A stretch of 64,000 bases of DNA from Physcomitrium patens (lineage: Eukaryota; Streptophyta; Bryopsida; Funariales; Funariaceae): positions 17,396,586 through 17,460,585 of the forward strand of contig NC_037256.1 of the NCBI RefSeq assembly GCF_000002425.4, read 5' to 3'. The notes below the pieces were generated by a model. That model saw only the letters and a list, made by a program, of their open reading frames with translations, was not told where the DNA came from and made no database searches. The position numbers and the translations under genes were made by a program. Within the stretch, counting starts at the first letter, position 1; the number at the start of each line of letters is the position of its first letter. This document shows positions 49,108-61,355 of this stretch, piece by piece.

Positions 49108-50526
49108 TCATGCTGTTGGAAAGTCATAACAAGCTTGAAGAATACGTAAACGTGCTTCTCCTTTTGGAACATATAGGTGTCCTTCGAAATAGAGTAGGTT
49201 GTTTTTGAATTCAAATTTAGAGGGATCATGAGATTTAGAAGAATTATTCTCGATATCCTGAATAAGAGGGTCTGAAGACATACTTAACTGAACTTGCTTA
49301 AGAAAAGTTAAATCAACAATCAATGTTGTTTTTATTGCTCGAAGATGAAATTGCTTCAGCTTCAAGAGAATCATTCTTTGTTGCTCAAAAGCTACATCTC
49401 CTTCTTTTGGTGTAAGATAAGAATTGCTAGATAAGGCAACAGACAAATCTTGTTGTTTTTTTGGCCAATAAGTGATGATGAACTCGAATCTTGATAAAGA
49501 CATGCTCCAATGAGCTTGACGACGATTTAATATGCGTGCTAACATAAAATATTTGAGGTTCTTGTGATCCGTATATACGGTGACTGGACTGGAAGCGCCT
49601 TCTAGATAATAATGCCATTCTTGAAAAGAATCCACAATTACAAGAAGTTCTTTGTCATTGATCTCATAATTGATTTTTGCTGTTGAGAATTTTCTTGAAT
49701 GAAAGGCTATTGGATGAAGTTTGTCATCTGTTCCCATTTGTGATAAAACCGCACCCAGAGCAAAGTCCGATGCAACTGTTTTCATAAAAAATGCTTTGGA
49801 AAATTCAACACGATACAAGATTACTGCAGAAACAAACGCTGTCTTTAAAGATTCAAAAGTAACTTCCGCTTCTTGATTCCATTGGAGTTTGTCTTTACAA
49901 GTCAAACGTGTAAGTAGAGCTACAATTCAAGAGAAGTCTTTGATGAAGATCCGATAGTAGTTGGCAAATCCCAAAAAACATTGGACATCTCTTATCGTTT
50001 TTGGCATCTTCCAATCTATAATAGTTTGAACTTTCTTAGGATCTATCACAAGTCCATCATTTGAAATGATGTAACCTAAGAAATTGACTTGAGTAGTATG
50101 GAATACACACTTTTCTATCTTGGCATAGAGTCCTGTATCTCTTAATTTTTGTAACAAACGATGAACATGAAGTTCATGTTCTTCTAGATTCTTAGAATAG
50201 ATCAAGATGTTGTTTAGATAACAGACCATGAAATAATCCAAAAACTCTCAAAAAACATCATTCATTAAATGTTAAAAAGCTGTTGGTGCATTTGTAAGTC
50301 CAAAAGGCATGACGTTGTATTCAAAATGTCCATACCTAGTTCGAAACGCAATCTTCCATTCATCTCCTTCTTTGATGCATACTAGATTGTATGATCCCCG
50401 AAGGTCTATTTTTCTATAGATCTTAGCTTGATTCAGCTGATCAAGAAGTCCGGATATTAAAGGTAGTGGATACCTATTTTTGATGGTAATCTTATTGAGT
50501 CCTCGATAATCAACACACATCCGCAA
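49108..50526 (-). pseudogene. Reverse transcriptase and RNase H of copy 2
   Basis: Three frames (50526-50272, 50241-49927, 49905-49108) together align with 9180-7745 of copy 1. RT palm motifs: [26 protein letters not shown] and CYLNNILIYSKN, where both Asp of YLDD have become Asn. RNase H begins FMKTVASDFALGAVLSQ, so the usual Glu and first Asp of 'METDASD' are lost, while FQEWHYYLEG keeps the Trp that is a stop in copy 1. Confidence 0.88.
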
Positions 50527-51251
50527 TGATCTATCTTTTTTTTTTTCACAAATAGAATTGGAGCTCCTGCCGGAGATTTAGAATGGCGTATGAAATTCTT
50601 GGCTAGATTTTCTTCAATATACTCCTTGAGTTCAGTCAACTCATTTTGTGATAAATTGTAGATTGGTCTGAATGGAGGTTGTGCTCCTTCTTGAAGGTCA
50701 ATTGAACAATCATAGGGACGATGTTTCGGGAGTGTATCTGCATTCTTTTTTTTGAATACATCTTGAAATTCTTGATATTGGCTTGGAATGCCACTTGAAG
50801 TCTTTTCACCAATAGAAATAGGTGTGGCATAAATAATATATGGTGATTCTTTCATAGCAGCATGCAAGAAAGCTTTTGCACCTATAAATATGGGTTTAAT
50901 TGAACTGGACTTATGACTCTCTACTTGCTTAACTACACTGTTAGTTATATTTTTAGAGAAAGTAAGAGTTTGGAAAATCCAGTCTATTTGAGGGTCGTAT
51001 TTTTCTAACCATGATAAACCTAAAATGATTGGATTAGAGGGAGATCTAATGATATTAAATACTACAAAACTATTATGACTATTGATTATTACTTCTATAG
51101 GAAGGGTTTCGTGAGTAATATCTCCAGAAGACAATGGATGACCATCTATGACTTCTACATGAACAGGTTTAGTTTTCTTTACTAAAGATATGTTATGTCT
51201 TTTAGTAAATTCTTCATCTAAGAAACACGCCGAGGCTCTTGAATCTAACAA
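50527..51251 (-). pseudogene. Protease and start of RT, copy 2
   Basis: The frame begins within the protease at MLDSRASACFLDEEF, again D-S-R in place of D-S/T-G. It runs through PIILGLSWLEKYDPQIDW, where copy 1 has a stop, into SGIPSQYQEFQDVFKKKNAD and [10 protein letters not shown], and then shifts frame in an A-rich run near 50540. Sequence upstream to 51360 continues the protease N-terminus with frame breaks. Confidence 0.85.
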
Positions 51252-51439
51252 GGCAGAGGCTTTGTAATATTTAGGTCCTAAAATAACATTTAATGTAAAA
51301 CAAGGAGAGGGCTCTGAGGAGAGAATAAGACCTTTACTAGATGTTGTGCAAGGTTACAGCTGCACGGCTTCTATTGTAGCTGAACAAACTTGTTTTTCGA
51401 CATATTATCTTCTTTTATAGCCATACTCCTCATTTTGTG

Positions 51440-52378
51440 ATTGCGTCATTTTTTTGAACAATGTTGAGCAGTGTGCTTTGGTTCTCCATGATATAAACAT
51501 AATCCTTCTTGACGACGACGAGTCTTTTTTTGCTCAATAAGAGGTTTGAAATGTACTGCATCAATTTGAATATTCTCTACTTCCGAATGTATGTGTTAAA
51601 GAGGTGTTGGTGTTGCTATTGAATTATAGTAACGTTGAGGTCCACTTGTACAGTTCTCAGATCAAAATTCAAAAAAGTGATTGTCGTACTTCACAGCAAA
51701 GTCAATTGCTTGACTCAATGTTTGAGGATCAGGTAAGTTGAGCATTAATTTTTTTACCTCATATTGTAATCCATAGAGAAATTGGCTAATAAGTGCAATA
51801 TCATCCTACTTGATATCAGTTGCAAGTTGTCAAAATTGTAAAGCATACAAAATTACTGATCGATTGCCTTGTCGTAAAATACGGATCTTATTGGTTGCAA
51901 TACAAATTACATCATGTTCTCCATACATGGATCAAAACTCCGCCAGAAAAGCCTCTAGATTATTCAATATTGGATCTCGTCGTTCAAGAAAAGATGAAAA
52001 CCACGATAGTGCCGAACCTAAAAGAAGCGTACCAATGAATCTAACTTGTGATCCTGGAGTTGAATAGCTTTGGGGTTGAAGTTCAATCACAAGTTACACT
52101 TGATTGATAAATCCTCAAAACTTGGATTTGGTGCCATCAAACTTCTTGGATAGGGCAATTCTTGGTTCTCTAACATTTGAAGGGCGTTCCACCATAAGAG
52201 AAAGGACATGGTTTGGTACAGATGTTGAAGCAGCTCCAACCATTTTTATATCTTCACTTCCTGCCAATCTTGTTGCTCCTTGTGGTGGTAAATTGAGTTG
52301 ATGCATTGCAAGCATTAACTCTCTCAATTGTTCTTGTATTTGTGCCATTGTATTCTTCATTTGAAGAAGTTCTACCAT
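51440..52378 (-). pseudogene. Gag of copy 2
   Basis: The ATG at 52378 gives MVELLQMKNTMAQIQEQLRE, matching the start of copy 1 gag without its early stop. It is open to about 52115, then broken. The zinc knuckle is recognisable as CLYHGEPKHTAQHC, with the second Cys changed to His, so it is not functional. Confidence 0.8.
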
Positions 52379-52558
52379 GATAACACTTAGAAGAGAAAAG
52401 ATGTCTAATATCACTCAAGACAAATTGAAGAGAGGACTTGCGGACAAAGAAAATACTAAGGACAATATCAGTTTAGAAGAGGGTAATCCGCAACTTCTAA
52501 TATGCTTATATCTTATCAAAAAATATGGGTAATCCATTCTTAATCAAGATAAGACAAA

Positions 52559-52569
52559 GCTCTGATATT
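52559..52569 (-). other. Primer-binding-like site of copy 2
   Basis: aatatcagagc on the minus strand; nine bases (tatcagagc) match the initiator-Met tRNA primer site used by many plant LTR elements. It lies 21 bases from the LTR edge at 52591. Confidence 0.45.
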
Positions 52570-52590
52570 GTAGGTGTACTCTTGTCAATT

Positions 52591-53152
52591 TGTCAAAGAC
52601 AAGAACTTCGATGAAAAAACAATTCAGACAAGTGAGCCTTCACTCAAAGAGAGGTAACAAATTATATATAAACAAGTATATATATTGAAAGACAAACTAG
52701 AATGGCTATTGCCAAAAGACAAGAAAACTAGAGACCCTTGAAACTAGACTAGAAGCAAGAAAGGAGTTGACAAGAGTGAAGAAGGCTTCAGTCTTGTCTC
52801 TATACATACTATCTAACTATGGGCTATGTGGCGACGTTCTATAGGACCTCCAATATGTGTTGACTTTGTAGGACACATGCCTTAACTTATAAGGCAAGTT
52901 TTTCTATATGTGGGCCACATAGTTAGCTTGATCTTCAAGCTAACTACATGTGTGGCACATGGCCAACTTGTTGATCATGTTTCTATTCCAAAAAGTCAAT
53001 TAAAGACACCTATGAAGTCAGAGCAGCATCTATGAAGCTTCTAAGAAGCTTCCATATTAAATATTATAGAATTAACTTACTTTTACCTACTTTTACTTAC
53101 TTCTACCTATTTGTATATGTAATTACTAGCTAATATGAGTATGTCCATGACA
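52591..53152 (-). repeat. 5' LTR of copy 2
   Basis: It begins TGTCAAAGACAAGAACTTCG and ends TCCATGACA; the hairpin is at 52922-52944. It is homologous along its length to 46765-47316. Confidence 0.92.
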
Positions 53153-53716
53153 TTATGCCATGTTATAGCTAATCATTCTCTACTAAAATATGATGTCCTT
53201 GTTTTACTCTTGATGGTATTTTCAAATACTTTTTTGGCAATAAATGAGGTTTTGTGGATGTTTTCATGTTACATCATGGATAAAATAATTTTTTCAGATA
53301 ACTTTGTATTAGAGTTGTAGACATCCATTGCTAGAGGAAAGGTAGCAATGCTTCAAAATATTGTCCTCTTCATACTCTTGTTGGTCATCAATCACAATCG
53401 ATGGTGGTCATGGTGGTTGATATCAGTTTGGAAAGTATTTTGGTTCAATGTGAATTTCCTTGAAATGTGAAATATGAAAGATTGGATGGATCCAAATATG
53501 AGGTGAAAGCTTGAGGCTGTATGCAACATCTAAACTTATTATAGGAAAACAGAAAAGTCTCAGCCATCGAGGTGCTAGCTTATGGACTTGAATTGATGTA
53601 GCAAATAGAAGGTTGGCGTTGGAAAGTAATACATGGTTACCATCTTGGAAGGTCTTGTATTATCAATGGTTATCTACATACTACTTTTGTTGATTCTATG
53701 GAATAAAAAGACGATG

Positions 53717-53899
53717 TTATGCCTCTTGCAAGGTTATTGTAAGCTGTTGTATAAACTCTTCTATTGTTAGATTGTTGGTGTCAATTGAGCAATAAAGAAT
53801 TACTAGCGTAATTGAATACTGATCGATGTTAAGGAAGAATGATGAATAATTGATACTTGCTTGAATACTATGATTATAGGCAAACTCCATGGATATCAA
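53717..53899 (-). pseudogene. Integrase core end of the old element
   Basis: MEFAYNHSIQASINYSSFFL corresponds to 'AEFAYNNSVHSSTG.SPF.L' after the catalytic Glu. Remnants of the core continue upstream to about 54600 with stops. Confidence 0.65.
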
Positions 53900-55934
53900 A
53901 TATTGATTTCAATCATTATGGTAAATTGCCACAAATGTCTATAGCATATCTTCTAAGATCCAATTTGTATGCTTTATTTATTTATCTATTTAAAGATAGA
54001 AGATTATAGACATGACAAGCCATATGCCTAATAACTTCAATAAGGTCTAATAGAAACTCCTTGTGAAGTATGGATCCCAATTTGAAATGATGATATAAGG
54101 TAATCCATAGAGACAAAAGACAATGTCAAAGAAGATTCATTCAAGTGCTAAAGCATCAATATCAAATCATACTGTAGCAAAGTGAAGTTACTTTGAGAGT
54201 TAGTCCACAAAGATAGCAATTGCTATATGATTGTCAGGCGTCTGTAACAAATTCGTAATAAGATCCATAATCACTTGCTTCTAACGTGCCATAGGTAGTG
54301 GAATTGGTTGTAATAGTCCAAAAAATACTGCATTACGTACTTTGTTATGCTAGCATGATTTTGAAGAAAGCACAAAAGCTTGAATATTATGATCCAAACT
54401 TATACAAAATTATGTCTTTGAGATGTATTTTAGAGTCTTCTTGCGCCCTAAGTGTCTAGACATTGAGATGTGTATCTTTCTTAAAATATGTATATTTGGA
54501 GTATAATATTTTTAGGTATATAAACTTACTTCTTGAAATACAATAAGCTATTATTGAGATGATAATCTTGATATTACACATTATCTATCTTTAATTGATT
54601 AATAACCATCTTAAAATAAGCATCACAACATGTAGCTTCTTTCTATTTTACTCTCATGTTGTAACATGACTATATGATGAAAATATAATCAAAAATTAAT
54701 TTCTAATTAATATCTAATTATCTTGGTTCAATAATAATTTAAGTTATTTAAACATAGCTTTTATAAAAGTCTTTTATTTTATTTTCTTGTCTTAACAGTT
54801 AATAGGTTAAAGGTTAGTTAATAATTTTACCTTCTAGGATGTAGAGATCCTTTTACTACCTTAGAAAGATCTTGAATTGGTAAAAATTAGATTATAAGAA
54901 ATAAATAATTAGCATGGTTGATACTAGATTTAAGTTGAGGGTAGAGTTGGGCTAAAAAATCCCTAGGATAGGTTTGATTGATATCCAAGGATCAAATATT
55001 TGTGCAAAAGGATCAAAATTAGACCTCAAGCCACTAAAATAATTGCCTAGGATAAAATAGGAGGACATTTGAAGATCAGCAATGAAAATTTAATAGTTAG
55101 CTTAGAGCTCCTTCCAAAGGATTAAAACTTATTTTTGTAGGATTTAGTTTGACTTTACAATTGTTATTCAAAGTCAAGGTTTGTACTAGTGACTTGGAAT
55201 TTATGCAATATAATTAGGGCTAGCACTCTCAGCTAGTTTGTAAAATTGGTATTACATCTACAGTTTAAATTTTTGATAATACTTGGTTAATTGAGTATGC
55301 TAAGTGTATATAAAATTTTGTGATAATCTAATGGTGAGATTGGAAGATATTTGGATTTTGATATAAGGAGATATCAAAAGTTGGCAGTTTGAGGTTGGAT
55401 AGGATTTCTATGATATCTAAAGTTCTACTAGTTGGATCAAAGTGAAATTTGGCATAGTATTAGAAGACTTGAAGTTCAAGCTACATACTAATTTTGAATT
55501 GAAGTTATTGGTTGAAGAAGGAGAAATTACTATTGGAACATTTGTATCAACTTTTAAGTTGGCAACCAAGTAACATTAGTGTGATTTTTAGGCATTTTCT
55601 CACAATTTGTAAGTTGAATTGGAATAAATTCATTTCTACTTATAGAAGAATTATACTGGCATTTGTATGCAAAATTTTACTTCAAGTGGATAATTAGATT
55701 AGAAGCTATAACTTGCTAAACCTTGCTGATTAGGATTAGGTCTTGCAAAGCAAAATTAAAATTGAATAATTATAAAAGTAATAAGGTAATTGGAATTTAT
55801 CTATAGTTGAGATTATTAAAAAGAGTGTTTTTGAATACTTTGTATTAAATTTAAGTACTTTGAATTAAAATTAAAATTATATATTTTTTATAAAAAAATA
55901 TATTAAGATTCTTAGATACTTGTAAAATACAACC

Positions 55935-56249
55935 TCACCTTCCACAATCAGATGTCTTATGCATTTCAAAATAGGATGACATGTGATACGACACTAATCC
56001 TCTTATTAAGTCAAAAATGACACTATTAATGGTAGTAACTTGTGCCTTACCATCTAATTCAGATTTTAACTCAAGTTTGTACAATAAATTATTTGGCACA
56101 ATGTATTGTTGCCTTTGCTTGTACTCAAGTTGAATGTCAAAGAATTGCAAATACTTTTTCCAAAAATAATGCAGTGATTGCATATTTTTCAGCTGAAAAT
56201 CATGTAGCAAGAGTTTGTGGTCAGTCCAAACAATCACTAGCTTTTCCAA
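55935..56249 (-). pseudogene. RNase H relic of the old element
   Basis: LVIVWTDHKLLLHDFQLKNM then LHYFWKKYLQFFDIQLEYKQ match 'V.TDHksL..l..q....R..RW...L..fd..i.Y..G'. The domain is followed by NNLLYKLELKSELD, like the usual 'aDaLSR' end. The start of the domain is lost. Confidence 0.75.
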
Positions 56250-57342
56250 GAAATAGTATCACTACAATTTTGTGGCATGTACAATTGCTAGTTGCTCTTA
56301 ATCACATACAAAATAATTTCACTTTGCTCTTTTGAGCTTGTGCAATTCATACACCACAAGTTAAAGGTTCCTATTAAAGTCTTCTTAAAGAACTGCACCA
56401 ATAGCAAAGTCAAAAGCATCAATATCAAGTATACATGGAAAGTTGAGATTATACGATTGTAATATTAAAGTAGTAATCAATTCCTCCTTTAATTCTTTGA
56501 AGGCCCTTTTCTATTCCAATTTCCACTCAAATGGAACACTCTTTTTCAATAAGCTTATCAATTAGATAATAATGTGTACAAATCATCAAACAAAATATCA
56601 ATAATATCCAGTAAGGCTTAAGAATTAGTGGACTTTAGAAACATCTATGGAGGTTGATCAATCTCCAATTCCTTTCATCTTATCTTGCTCCATACGCATG
56701 CCTTCAAAAGATACTATAAGTCCCAAAAAAGTAATCTTCAACTTCCAAAGTTCATACTTTCATTCTTTGCAATAGAAGCTACTATCACATAGCTCATGTA
56801 GCACTTTTCATAGATTTTGCTCATGCTCTTTAGGAATTTTACTATAGAATACAATAACATCAATAAAGATGATGAGATACTTATTCAAATGGTCTTGAAA
56901 TAATCTGTTCATATGACCCATAAAAGAGGTTGAAGTATTAGTAAGGCCAAAAGGTAATACAAGCTACTCAAAGTATGTATAGTGAATATAAAATGCCATC
57001 TTTTTTATATTCTTTTTTTGTAATAGAAGTCTACCATAACCACTCCAAAGTTCTAATTTGCTAAAGATTGTTGCACCTCAAAGTTGGTCAAGAAGATCAT
57101 CCACATGTGGAAGTGGATATGTATTCTTGACAACTGCTTATTGAAGCCTTCATAATCAATGCAAAGTCAAAGTCCACCATCTTTTTTGGATGCAAAGAAT
57201 ACATGTGCTTCCCATGGTGATGTGCTTTTTTAAATAAGATTCTTCTTCAAGAATTCATTCAATGACTTTTGTAACTTTTCAAGTTCATTTGATACTAGGC
57301 AATAAATTAGCCGACTTGCTAGTTTGGTCGTAAGTATTAGTT

Positions 57343-57681
57343 CTATTTGAAAGGGGCACCTTCATTAAGTAGCATGCTACTAAGTAAGTTGATTGGAAAG
57401 ACATCTTGATATTCATATATAAATTGTTCTACTCTTTCTACTCTTTTGAGTGTCTTTTCCACCATTGAGGTAAGATCTGGAACCACCACATATACTATTT
57501 GCTTATGCCATATTTGTTTCTTCATAAAAGTCATTCCTACAAGTAAGCTCTTAGCTGCAGATTGTTTTGCTATCTCACTAAATATAAGGGCAAGAAGAAT
57601 CACTAACTGTCTTCTTTCATTGAAAGAGATTGTCCCTACTAATAAATTGACCTGTTTATTTTCCACCTCTAGCCATAGCAT
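57343..57681 (-). pseudogene. Protease-RT linker relic of the old element
   Basis: RVEQFIYEYQDVFPINLLSS is the typical linker before Gypsy RT ('L..y.dVFP..LP'). The preceding part (SFNERRQLVILLALIFSEIA) would be the end of the protease region. No catalytic motif remains in this frame. Confidence 0.6.
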
Positions 57682-58139
57682 ACTAAGGATAACATCATAT
57701 CTAAGCTTTATTACTCTAAATTTTTCTCCAAAGCATAGGTGTTATTTAGTCTTAGGATTTCTTCTTCACTTGTCTTACTCAACACATTCTATTGATCATC
57801 TGCTAGGTATATACTCCCTCTTTTGATCATCTTTATTTTAATTCCAAGTCAGTTGGTAATTGTGGTCAAGATGCAATTTTTTGTAGAGCTACAATCTACA
57901 AGCACTTGACATGGCTATCGTCATAGTCAATACATTCGACACACAAGTCGATATTTTTAATAATTATCCATGGCTATGATATTTGTCTCTAAGAAACAAC
58001 AACTATTCTTAATATTGGCCCTTAGTGCCTTTATTGGAGATCTCCATTTTCTTGCTCGACTTCTTCATCAACTTCATGGCCTCGAGATTATAAATCTGTC
58101 ATGATTTATTGGTACTTAAACTTTGATATTTCAAATAGT

Positions 58140-59050
58140 CTCTAATATGATGGTCTAGCTCTCGATAGTAAAAGCACAATCCCTTTTGGGTCAATATTTG
58201 TCATCTTTGTGGTGTCAATAGTTCTTACAAAGCATCAATTTCTATCTGTGTTGATTGTTGCACCACAGTATTGGTTAGTGGCATAGGAATCTACACTATA
58301 GGTCTTACTATACAATTTTTGAAATCTATAGAATTGATCCTCTCTGCAATCCTAACTACCTCTTTGAATGTTAGTAGATTCCTTAATTCCACCTCTTGCT
58401 GGATGATACGTTTCAATCCTCATACGACCTGATCTATTATCTTTATTTTTGAAAAATTGTCAATTTTGAGACATAGGAATTTAAATTTGGAGACATAATA
58501 TTATACTAACCTAGATTGTATAAGGTTAGCTAATTATTTGCATACTAATTTCTCCACATTGATAGGCCAAAATTGATTCCTAATCTCAGTCTCAAACTCT
58601 TTCTAATTACCAAATCTGCCTTGAGCTCTATAGCTTTGAGTTTGATGTTGTCACCAAATGCCTGCTATAGCTTTCAAATGACTAGATGCATATATAATCC
58701 CTTTATTTGTATTTGCTTTAGATAATTGGAAGTATTGTTGCATATTGAAGAGCCATTGACATACATCTTTTTGCCTTGAGGTCCGTGAATATGTATCAAA
58801 CTTGCTTAATTTCGACCTAACAAATGTCAACTCCCTTGTCTTAGAAGCTTCTATTTGCTCTTATAGAACAACTAGCTGGCTTAAAAGATATTGTATGAAT
58901 CTCCATCTAGGATTGCCCCACCATATCTCCCATGCTGCAATTTCTTTACTGAACTTTACTATTGTAACACCTTCTCCTCTTCGAGTTGACTTCTTGAGGT
59001 AGCTTATTATAGCCCAAAAATAGTATCCAATATGATTACAATAATTAACT
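58140..59050 (-). pseudogene. Gag relic of the old element with decayed zinc knuckle
   Basis: Read on the minus strand near 58150-58190 the sequence gives GLCFYYRELDHHIRDYLKY. It has the form of a knuckle C-x2-C-x4-H-x4-C in which the second and last Cys are Tyr (TGT to TAT). The rest of gag toward 59050 is stop-ridden. Confidence 0.55.
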
Positions 59051-59059
59051 TCCAACTAA

Positions 59060-59638
59060 ATGATAGCTATCAACATACTATTAAAGGACAAACAATATTC
59101 ACTATGATACTAGTGAAATAGGACTAGATCCTCTAAGATCTAAAACCTTATCAAATCTATAACAATATAGATCCCAAATCTACATAAGACCAAGCACACT
59201 AGAATAAAACTGAAAGTAACTAAATAAAATGGAACTTGAAAGATAAGACTGAGTAGAAGAGAATAGAACCAAATAGAATCAAACAAAACCAAAAAGAATA
59301 GAATAAGAAAACCAAACTTTACGAATAGAAAGAGTTTGAAGCCATATCTAAATGAATGCCCAAATGGCCTCAGCTAGTCATATTTATACTTTGTTCAACT
59401 ATCCTAGAACTTTCTAGAATATCCCTAATGATAGGTCTCACCAAGATAACTATCCTTCTAGAAGATTCTAGAGGTGGATTTCATCATGATAACTGCCCTA
59501 AGCCTTTCTAGAAGGTTCCTTGGTGGATTTCACATGAACCACCACCTTAACCTCAATTCTAGAAATTTCCCAAAAACAACTCTACCTACATATCTCTATG
59601 TGCGAATAATACAAATATCCTATCCATGCCATGTTATA
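59060..59638 (-). repeat. Probable 5' LTR of the old element
   Basis: It contains the block (59255-59360) that is repeated directly left of copy 2. It also includes several tctagaa-centred repeats (tttctagaatatcc, cttctagaagattctagagg, tttctagaaggttcc) at about 59411-59520, which resemble heat-shock elements (nGAAnnTTCn). The borders are uncertain; the right end is placed near a 13-base match to the right flank of copy 2. Confidence 0.45.
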
Positions 59639-60126
59639 AATCGTTTGAACTAGTACCATATTATAAAAAAATCTCGTTTCATTTATATTGTATATATTAT
59701 ACAAATTATAGCTTGTAATGCAAGTACATAGAGCATGCATTGTTGCATCCATATTAGCTTGATGAGCTGAGCGTGCTACTTCATGCATTTTGATAACTTC
59801 AGCTTGTGGCAAGAAAGAAATTTTTCAAATCAACTGTTTGAAAATATGATTTTTTCTTTAAGAATTACAAGCATCTTTACAAAGCATCAACCTTACTTCT
59901 CAATGAGCTCCAATGACATCACATTTCAAAAGTGATGTTAGAGAACCCACACAATAAGTGGTTCCTTGCGGTTGAGAAAGTGAACCATCCTTGGATGCTT
60001 TATTTGAAGTTGGTTATTATCTATTGCTTTGTATTTGTCATATTTCTTTAAGATCTTGCTAATAATAACTTATGAGGTTACTTTTACAATTATAAACTTA
60101 ATTTTGGCACACTAAACAAGAGCTAT

Positions 60127-60312
60127 TTGTAAAATCGAGAACTATACATCTTTCTATTTATAAATTTGTAGTCATTAGGCATTGATGATTGTAAGATCAA
60201 GGACTACACATTCTTCTATTTATAAATTTGTAGTCATTAAGCATTGATGATTGTAAAATCAAGGACTACACATCCTTCTATTTATAAATTTGTAGCCATT
60301 AGGGATTGATGA
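60127..60312. repeat. 62-bp tandem repeat, three copies
   Basis: The unit contains ttctatttataaatttgtag, and its ttgtaa start recurs at 60127, 60189 and 60251, exactly 62 bp apart. Copies 2 and 3 are nearly identical; copy 1 is more diverged. There is no coding capacity. It lies between the old Gypsy element and the receptor gene. Confidence 0.9.
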
Positions 60313-60509
60313 AACCTGACATTATATGCAATGACAAGGTGTTGGACATGCAAGGGGGAATTTACTAGGCAAGCAACAAGTGTACACTTGAGCAAATTCA
60401 TGATTTTGGCAACCTCAATAATTTTTAACCTAAGTTATGTTTCAGAAGGTGAACCAACCCTGTATCTTAGCAAAGGTAATATTGTATGTAGATAAATTGA
60501 TATGCTTAC

Positions 60510-60593
60510 GTAGATGTATTCATTGTCAGCAAAAAAACCATTAAGAGAACTAGTTGCAAAAACTAGCAACGCTGCAAAGTAGAGGTGAAGCAT
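60510..60593 (-). pseudogene. Orphan signal-peptide-like exon
   Basis: The ATG at 60593 opens 28 codons: MLHLYFAALLVFATSSLNGF followed by FADNEYIY, then a perfect splice donor (gtaagc). The hydrophobic core followed by small residues and an acidic start of the mature part is typical of a secretory signal. On this strand the next exons should lie below 60500, but that DNA is a tandem repeat and an old Gypsy element. It could be exon 1 of a gene whose remainder was displaced or lost, or chance within the 3' flank of the receptor gene. Confidence 0.3.
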
Positions 60594-61355
60594 GATCCTA
60601 GGTACGAAGCAACAAGCATCCTGAGAAGCTCGTCCACAACACAAGGCGGCAACAGAGCAGCGTCGTAGCGGGGCGCGTACATGGCAACGAGGGATTGTAG
60701 CAGCAACAACAACAACAGCAGGATTGCAAGGATGAAGGATCAAGTGGTACAGGCAAGCAATAGCAAGGATGAGGCCCTCCAAGCCAGCCATTCCCCAACT
60801 GATGATGCCACAGACACGACGACGGTGGGAAGCACGCTAGTCCTCTCCTGCCATTCCGTGCTTGCATCATTTTGGAAACCTACAAACACCCAGGTTGCTT
60901 TTTACGTCGTCCAGCACGCTGCACTGTCCATGCCACGCTGCCTAGACTTTTGTGTAAATCAGACAGGCGGAAGAATCTCAGTAAATCTCTGAGATGGCTT
61001 CTGTCTGAAAACAAACATCGGGTGTCAAATTCAGCCAACGCTGCAATGTAAGTACAGTTAGTGATTTGTTGTGTACGTCGAAGGAGACCATCCGAGTCGA
61101 ATTATTGATTGAATGTGTAGGGACTCCATTGCTTGGCCTCACAAGTGCAAGTAAAAAATCTCTATTCCAGCGGGGTTGCGGTACATAGAGAGAAATCCAT
61201 GCTTCTTTAGTTGAATGTGGTCCGTGATGCGAAACGAGCAGTGAATGGAAAGAGCTTGCACAAGGCTCTAAATCGTCTTGCTTATTTAGAGGTGGCAGCT
61301 ATGAATTCATTCACTGGTATGAAAATAGCGCGAACTTGAGTTAGTGATCTATTGC
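60594..61355 (-). other. GC-balanced 3' flank of the receptor gene
   Basis: Composition resembles the neighbouring gene rather than the spacer, so part of this is probably its 3' UTR. A short CAA/CAG-like run lies at about 60694-60720. Frames here (60681 plus strand, 60598 minus strand) are biased by this run (poly-Asn or poly-Cys) and not credible genes. Confidence 0.35.

Larger units (their letters stand above)
46765..53152 (-). mobile_element. Ty3/Gypsy chromovirus, copy 2
   Basis: Same family and orientation as 5401-11769: LTRs of about 555 bp, polypurine tract at 47317-47329, gag and pol in the same order. By eye the LTRs differ at roughly 6-7 percent, so it is older than copy 1. Pol is broken into at least six frames. 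Catalytic residues are lost: RT reads CYLNNILIYS for YLDD, and integrase reads VISNRGTQF for SDRG. Flanks do not show a clear target duplication (ttgaa left, ttatg right). Confidence 0.93.
53153..59050 (-). mobile_element. Old Gypsy element of another family, host of copy 2
   Basis: Minus-strand relics in Gypsy order: gag with a zinc knuckle (about 58150-59050), protease/RT linker (57343-57681), RT remnants (56400-57330), RNase H (55935-56249) and integrase end (53717-53899). It differs in sequence from the copy 1/2 family. An AT-rich stretch of about 1.2 kb (54660-55925) without homology to Gypsy proteins sits between RNase H and integrase and may be a further insertion. Confidence 0.75.

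Noticed and set aside
60681-60992. 103-codon plus-strand frame and the 90-codon minus-strand Cys-rich frame over it
   Set aside because: Both include a CAA/CAG-like run giving poly-Asn or poly-Cys; the region is more likely 3' UTR of the receptor gene.
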